Assembly (NCBI GenBank): GCA_030427505.1
Contig: JAUICH010000001.1
Location: 620,001-684,000 of the forward strand
Source of the DNA: Verrucomicrobiia bacterium
GTDB lineage: Bacteria; Verrucomicrobiota; Verrucomicrobiia; Verrucomicrobiales; DEV007
Direction of reading: 5' to 3'
DNA length: 64,000 nt
Both the position numbers and the translations under genes were made by a program. The notes under the pieces were generated by a model that worked only from the letters and a program-made list of their open reading frames with translations, ran no database searches and was not told the DNA's origin. The first letter of the stretch is position 1; every line of letters starts with the position of its first letter. Below are positions 60,956 to 64,000 of the stretch, one piece after another.

Positions 60956-62437
60956 ATGAAACTGGAAACCCTGGAACCGCCCGTCTATGAACGCCTGGCC
61001 CGGCAGGTGGAGGACTCCATCGCTCAGGGCTCCTTCCTGGCTGGCGACCGTCTGCCGTCAGTCCGCCAGATTTGTTCCCGGGAGCGCGTTAGTCCCGGCA
61101 CTGTGTTGCAGGCTTTCGGGCTGCTGGAGTCGAAGGGGCTGGTCGAGGCTCGGCCCCGCAGTGGCTACTTTGTGTCAGCCGCCACGCCAGCGGCCGCGCC
61201 GCTTCCGGAGAACCCCGTGGTGGAAGCCACTCCCACCGAAGTCGGCGTGTCCGACGCGGTGGCCCGGGTGTTCAAGGATGCGTCCCGGCAAGACGTCGTG
61301 CCCTTCGGCGCCGCGCTTCCCGCGGAGGCGCTCTTTCCCACCGAACAGCTTTCCCGCTGCGTGGCCGCCGCCGCCCGGAACGATCCCGGTATGCTGGGAC
61401 GCTACGGCATCGGCGCGGGGGACGCCCACCTGCGGCATCAGATTAGCAAGCGCTTCGCCGACGTGGGCTGCCGCGTGGCGGAGGCAGAAGTTCTGATCAC
61501 CATTGGCGCGATGGAGGCCATCAACCTTGCGGTCCGGGCCGTGGCCCGGCCGGGAGACATCGTGGCCGTGGAGTCGCCCACCTTTTTCGGTCACTTGGAA
61601 ATCCTGGAGAGCCTCGGCATCCGCGCCTTGCCGGTGGGCAGCAGTTGCGAGCACGGGCTGGACCTGGAAGCCCTGGGACAAGCCCTGGAAGACTACCCGG
61701 TGAAAGCGGTGCTCCAGGTGCCGTCCTTCGCGAACCCGAACGGCTCCTGCATGTCACCCCAGCGCCGGGCGAAGTTGGTGTCTCTGTTAGACGACTATGG
61801 TGTGCCCCTGATTGAGGACGACGTGTATGGCGATCTACCCTTCGGCTCCCAGCGGCCCAAACCCGTGCTGGCCTGGGACAAAGGCGGTCAGGTCATTTCC
61901 TGCGGTTCGTTTTCCAAGTCCCTGGGGCCGGGCTTCCGCGTCGGGTGGATCGTGCCGGGACGCTATTCAGAGCGGGTGCGCCGCCTGAAATACGTGAATA
62001 CCGTGGCCACGCCGCATGTGTTACAGGCGGGGCTCGCGGACTTCCTGGAGCGCGGTTACTATGAACGGCACCTGCGCCGGGTCCGGCAGGCCTTCCAAAC
62101 TCAGATGAGCCGCATGGCCGAAGGCATTCGCGCGGCCTTTCCGGAAGGCACCGCCGTGAACCAGCCGGCTGGGGCGTTCTTCCTCTGGGTGCAGTTGCCA
62201 GATGGGGTGGAGGCCTTCGACCTCGGCCACCGCGCCCTGGAGGCGGGCATCAGTATTTGTCCCGGCCCGGTGTTCTGTCCCCAGGGCCGTTTCCGGAACT
62301 ACATCCGGATCAACTGTGGCATGCCCTGGTCCCCAGCGGTGGAGAGGGCGCTGACCATTCTGGGTCATCTGGCGAAGGAGCTCAGCCGCCAGCCGAGAAC
62401 AGGGAAAGGGAAAGGCGGCAGCCGCGCGGTTGGGTGA
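60956..62437 (+). CDS. MocR/GntR-family regulator with aminotransferase domain
   Basis: 493 aa. N-terminal winged-helix GntR domain (about 8-80: YERLARQVEDSIAQGSFLAGDRLPSVRQICSRERVSPGTV). Class I/II aminotransferase domain (about 115-470): NPNGSCMSP, DDVYGDL, and the PLP lysine in GSFSKSLGPGFRVGW. It is probably an autoregulating PLP-responsive regulator (PdxR/MocR type). Its target gene is not obvious, although the repeated TGTTAC operator stands directly before it. Confidence 0.9.
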   Translation: MKLETLEPPVYERLARQVEDSIAQGSFLAGDRLPSVRQICSRERVSPGTVLQAFGLLESKGLVEARPRSGYFVSAATPAAAPLPENPVVEATPTEVGVSDAVARVFKDASRQDVVPFGAALPAEALFPTEQLSRCVAAAARNDPGMLGRYGIGAGDAHLRHQISKRFADVGCRVAEAEVLITIGAMEAINLAVRAVARPGDIVAVESPTFFGHLEILESLGIRALPVGSSCEHGLDLEALGQALEDYPVKAVLQVPSFANPNGSCMSPQRRAKLVSLLDDYGVPLIEDDVYGDLPFGSQRPKPVLAWDKGGQVISCGSFSKSLGPGFRVGWIVPGRYSERVRRLKYVNTVATPHVLQAGLADFLERGYYERHLRRVRQAFQTQMSRMAEGIRAAFPEGTAVNQPAGAFFLWVQLPDGVEAFDLGHRALEAGISICPGPVFCPQGRFRNYIRINCGMPWSPAVERALTILGHLAKELSRQPRTGKGKGGSRAVG

Positions 62438-62565
62438 GCGTCAAACGCGCCGGGTCACGCGATCCCGGTGCCCGGCGGACTTTTCTTTTCCGGGCGGACA
62501 TGAAATAGAAGGGGAAAGAACCGGCGGAGATTTCCCCTTCCTTCATACCGCCAGCCCGAATCCCC

Positions 62566-64000
62566 ATGAAAAGTCCTCAATCCTTTTTCCTCGCCCTGTT
62601 AGGAGCGATGCTTGTCTCGGTAACCGGAGCCGCCTCCGCGGAGGAAGCCGCCGCCCAACCGCTCTTCGACCTGGCGGCCATTCGCGACACCTCGAACCTG
62701 GAAACCACCGTCCTGCGCGACTGGGCGCCCTATCCCGGAGAACCCGGCGTGCGGCAGAAGTTCGTGGAGATCACGGTCTGCGAATGGTGGCCGGGCCAGA
62801 AAGTGCGCCTGCCTGTCACCCTCAGCGCACCCGCCGAAGGCGGCCCCTGCAAGAATGTGCTCGTTGCGAACCAGGGCCTTTCCACCAAGGCGCCGGCGCG
62901 GCTTTCCCCAGCGGAACTGATGCTGGTGAAAGAACACGGCGTGGGCGTGGCCCTGATCGGCATGAGCACTATCGACGCCATGGAACCCGTGGGCCAGCTC
63001 CACAATGGCATGCGCGAGTGGCTGCTGAAGACGAAGGACGTGCGCTACACCCCGGCGTGGATTTGGGGCATGAGCCAGATGCGGGCCCTAACGGCGGCGG
63101 CAGCGGAGCCGGACGCGTTCCAGCCGGAGAAAGTGCTCGCCACCGGTGGCTCGAAGCGTGGCGTGGCCACCGCCGTGGCTGGTATTCAAGATAGCCGCTT
63201 CACCGCCATCATGCCCGTGGTGGCCCCACCGTTGGGAAACCCCGGCGGACCCGTGGTGCGTGGCACGGAACCGGACTGGCAGGTTCAAGCAGACAAACAA
63301 TTCTTCGCCGATCTCGCTGCCGGGAAGCTCGGGCTCGAGCCAGCCAAGACCAAGCAGGCTCTGGAAGAACGCGACGGGCGCCGCGCGAATCAGCGCATCA
63401 CCCTGGAACAGGCGCAAAAGGCCGGCTGGACGGAGCAGGAAATCGCGGACCTCACGCCCCGGTCCTGGGACATGTGCCGGACCACGTCTTATCTCCAAGA
63501 GTTACGCAAACGGGGCCTGGAGATTTTCTACAACGTGGGCACCAACGACAGCGTCTCGCCCGAATTGCTGGAACTCGGAAAACGCTTCCCGGACTTCCCC
63601 ATCTGCATCATCCCTGGCGGACAACACGGCGGCCCGGCCACGGCGGGCTTCACCCGGCGCGTGCCGCTCACGGATGAAGTGAAGAACAATTTCGTCAGCT
63701 TTGCCCTGCATCATTTCTTCGATGCGCGGGACTTCATCGCGGCGCCCAACATCAAAAGCACCTGGAACGCGGACTCCCGTGTCCTGGAGGTGACCGTCAC
63801 TTTCCCAGACGGTACCGAACCGGAGGCCAACGCCCTCTGGTGGAGCCTGGACCGCCACCGGTCCTTCACCCTGCCGTTTGAGTATGACAGTTGGCAGTCC
63901 ACACCCATGAAGAAGACCGGCCCCGCCCAATACCAGGCCCAGGCCACGCTGGATCGCGTGCCGGAGCGGCTGGATTTCCTGACGCTTCACACCCAAACGC
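62566..64000 (+). CDS. PhoPQ-activated pathogenicity-related protein (partial)
   Basis: At least 478 aa from the ATG at 62566 to the right edge, still open. Signal peptide 1-25 (ASAEEAA). It belongs to the alpha/beta-hydrolase-like PhoPQ_related family: CEWWPGQ, GMSTIDAM, then the nucleophile elbow ATGGSKRG with Ser (about residue 205), EIFYNVGTNDSVSPELL and GGQHGGPATAGF with a candidate catalytic His. The C-terminal beta-domain begins near 415. Despite the name, the family is common in Planctomycetota and Verrucomicrobiota. The enzyme activity is not known. Confidence 0.85.
   Translation, partial: MKSPQSFFLALLGAMLVSVTGAASAEEAAAQPLFDLAAIRDTSNLETTVLRDWAPYPGEPGVRQKFVEITVCEWWPGQKVRLPVTLSAPAEGGPCKNVLVANQGLSTKAPARLSPAELMLVKEHGVGVALIGMSTIDAMEPVGQLHNGMREWLLKTKDVRYTPAWIWGMSQMRALTAAAAEPDAFQPEKVLATGGSKRGVATAVAGIQDSRFTAIMPVVAPPLGNPGGPVVRGTEPDWQVQADKQFFADLAAGKLGLEPAKTKQALEERDGRRANQRITLEQAQKAGWTEQEIADLTPRSWDMCRTTSYLQELRKRGLEIFYNVGTNDSVSPELLELGKRFPDFPICIIPGGQHGGPATAGFTRRVPLTDEVKNNFVSFALHHFFDARDFIAAPNIKSTWNADSRVLEVTVTFPDGTEPEANALWWSLDRHRSFTLPFEYDSWQSTPMKKTGPAQYQAQATLDRVPERLDFLTLHTQT

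Overview
The window is a high-GC bacterial chromosome segment, most likely from a member of the Verrucomicrobiota. The strongest clue is the SOS operator at the start of the imuA-imuB-dnaE2 mutagenesis operon. It has the form TGTTC-N4-GAACA, which from memory is the motif reported for verrucomicrobial LexA. The gene content fits a Gram-negative-type, outer-membrane-bearing heterotroph: a type II secretion cluster, a TonB receptor, an arylsulfatase, a DUF5060 glycosidase-like protein, a ThuA protein and a phytoene/squalene synthase. No rRNA, tRNA or CRISPR array was seen. Many genes lack a clear Shine-Dalgarno sequence, so several starts are judged on homology.

Region by region. 0-10 kb is mostly minus-strand housekeeping: a TPR protein cut by the left edge, cysK, phhB (plus strand), a 2-oxoacid dehydrogenase operon (E1alpha, E1beta, E2) and smc. 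The 9.9-10.8 kb gap is repeat-rich. 10.8-15.2 kb carries lepA, lepB, a squalene/phytoene synthase and hspQ. At 15.1-15.9 kb there is a 396-bp tandem duplication that copied the tails of two convergent genes. 15.8-17.4 kb holds a CbiX-like chelatase and a DR2241-type Fe-S protein as separate genes. 18.2-22.7 kb is a type II secretion cluster (gspE, gspL-like, gspM-like and a divergent GspC-like gene). 22.7-28.5 kb has membrane, ABC, YHS, flavoprotein and ferredoxin-reductase-like genes, a second repeat-driven tandem duplication and a 53-aa DUF1328 gene.

28.8-34.3 kb is an accessory region. It holds an Asp/Arg/His/Trp-rich lipoprotein, a RepA-like AAA ATPase and a restriction-modification cassette (C5 methyltransferase, Eco29kI-like GIY-YIG nuclease, Vsr). 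A 207-bp MITE-like element sits exactly between the methyltransferase and nuclease genes. A related copy lies 4 kb upstream, and REP-like sequences bracket the cassette. 34.3-40.2 kb is the LexA-controlled imuA-imuB-dnaE2 operon. 40.2-44.4 kb (CPBP protease, sulfatase, cupin, ThuA) lies between two copies of another ~170-200-bp repeat.

44.4-49.1 kb is an iron-acquisition unit: a PepSY-TM protein diverging from a TonB siderophore receptor plus PiuC, with two Fur-like boxes between. The rest is mixed: TPR protein, secreted nitrilase, PhyH dioxygenase, LysE exporter, comM, bacterial PH-domain protein, DUF5060 protein, mscL, a MocR regulator with a repeated TGTTAC operator, and a PhoPQ-activated pathogenicity-related protein cut by the right edge.
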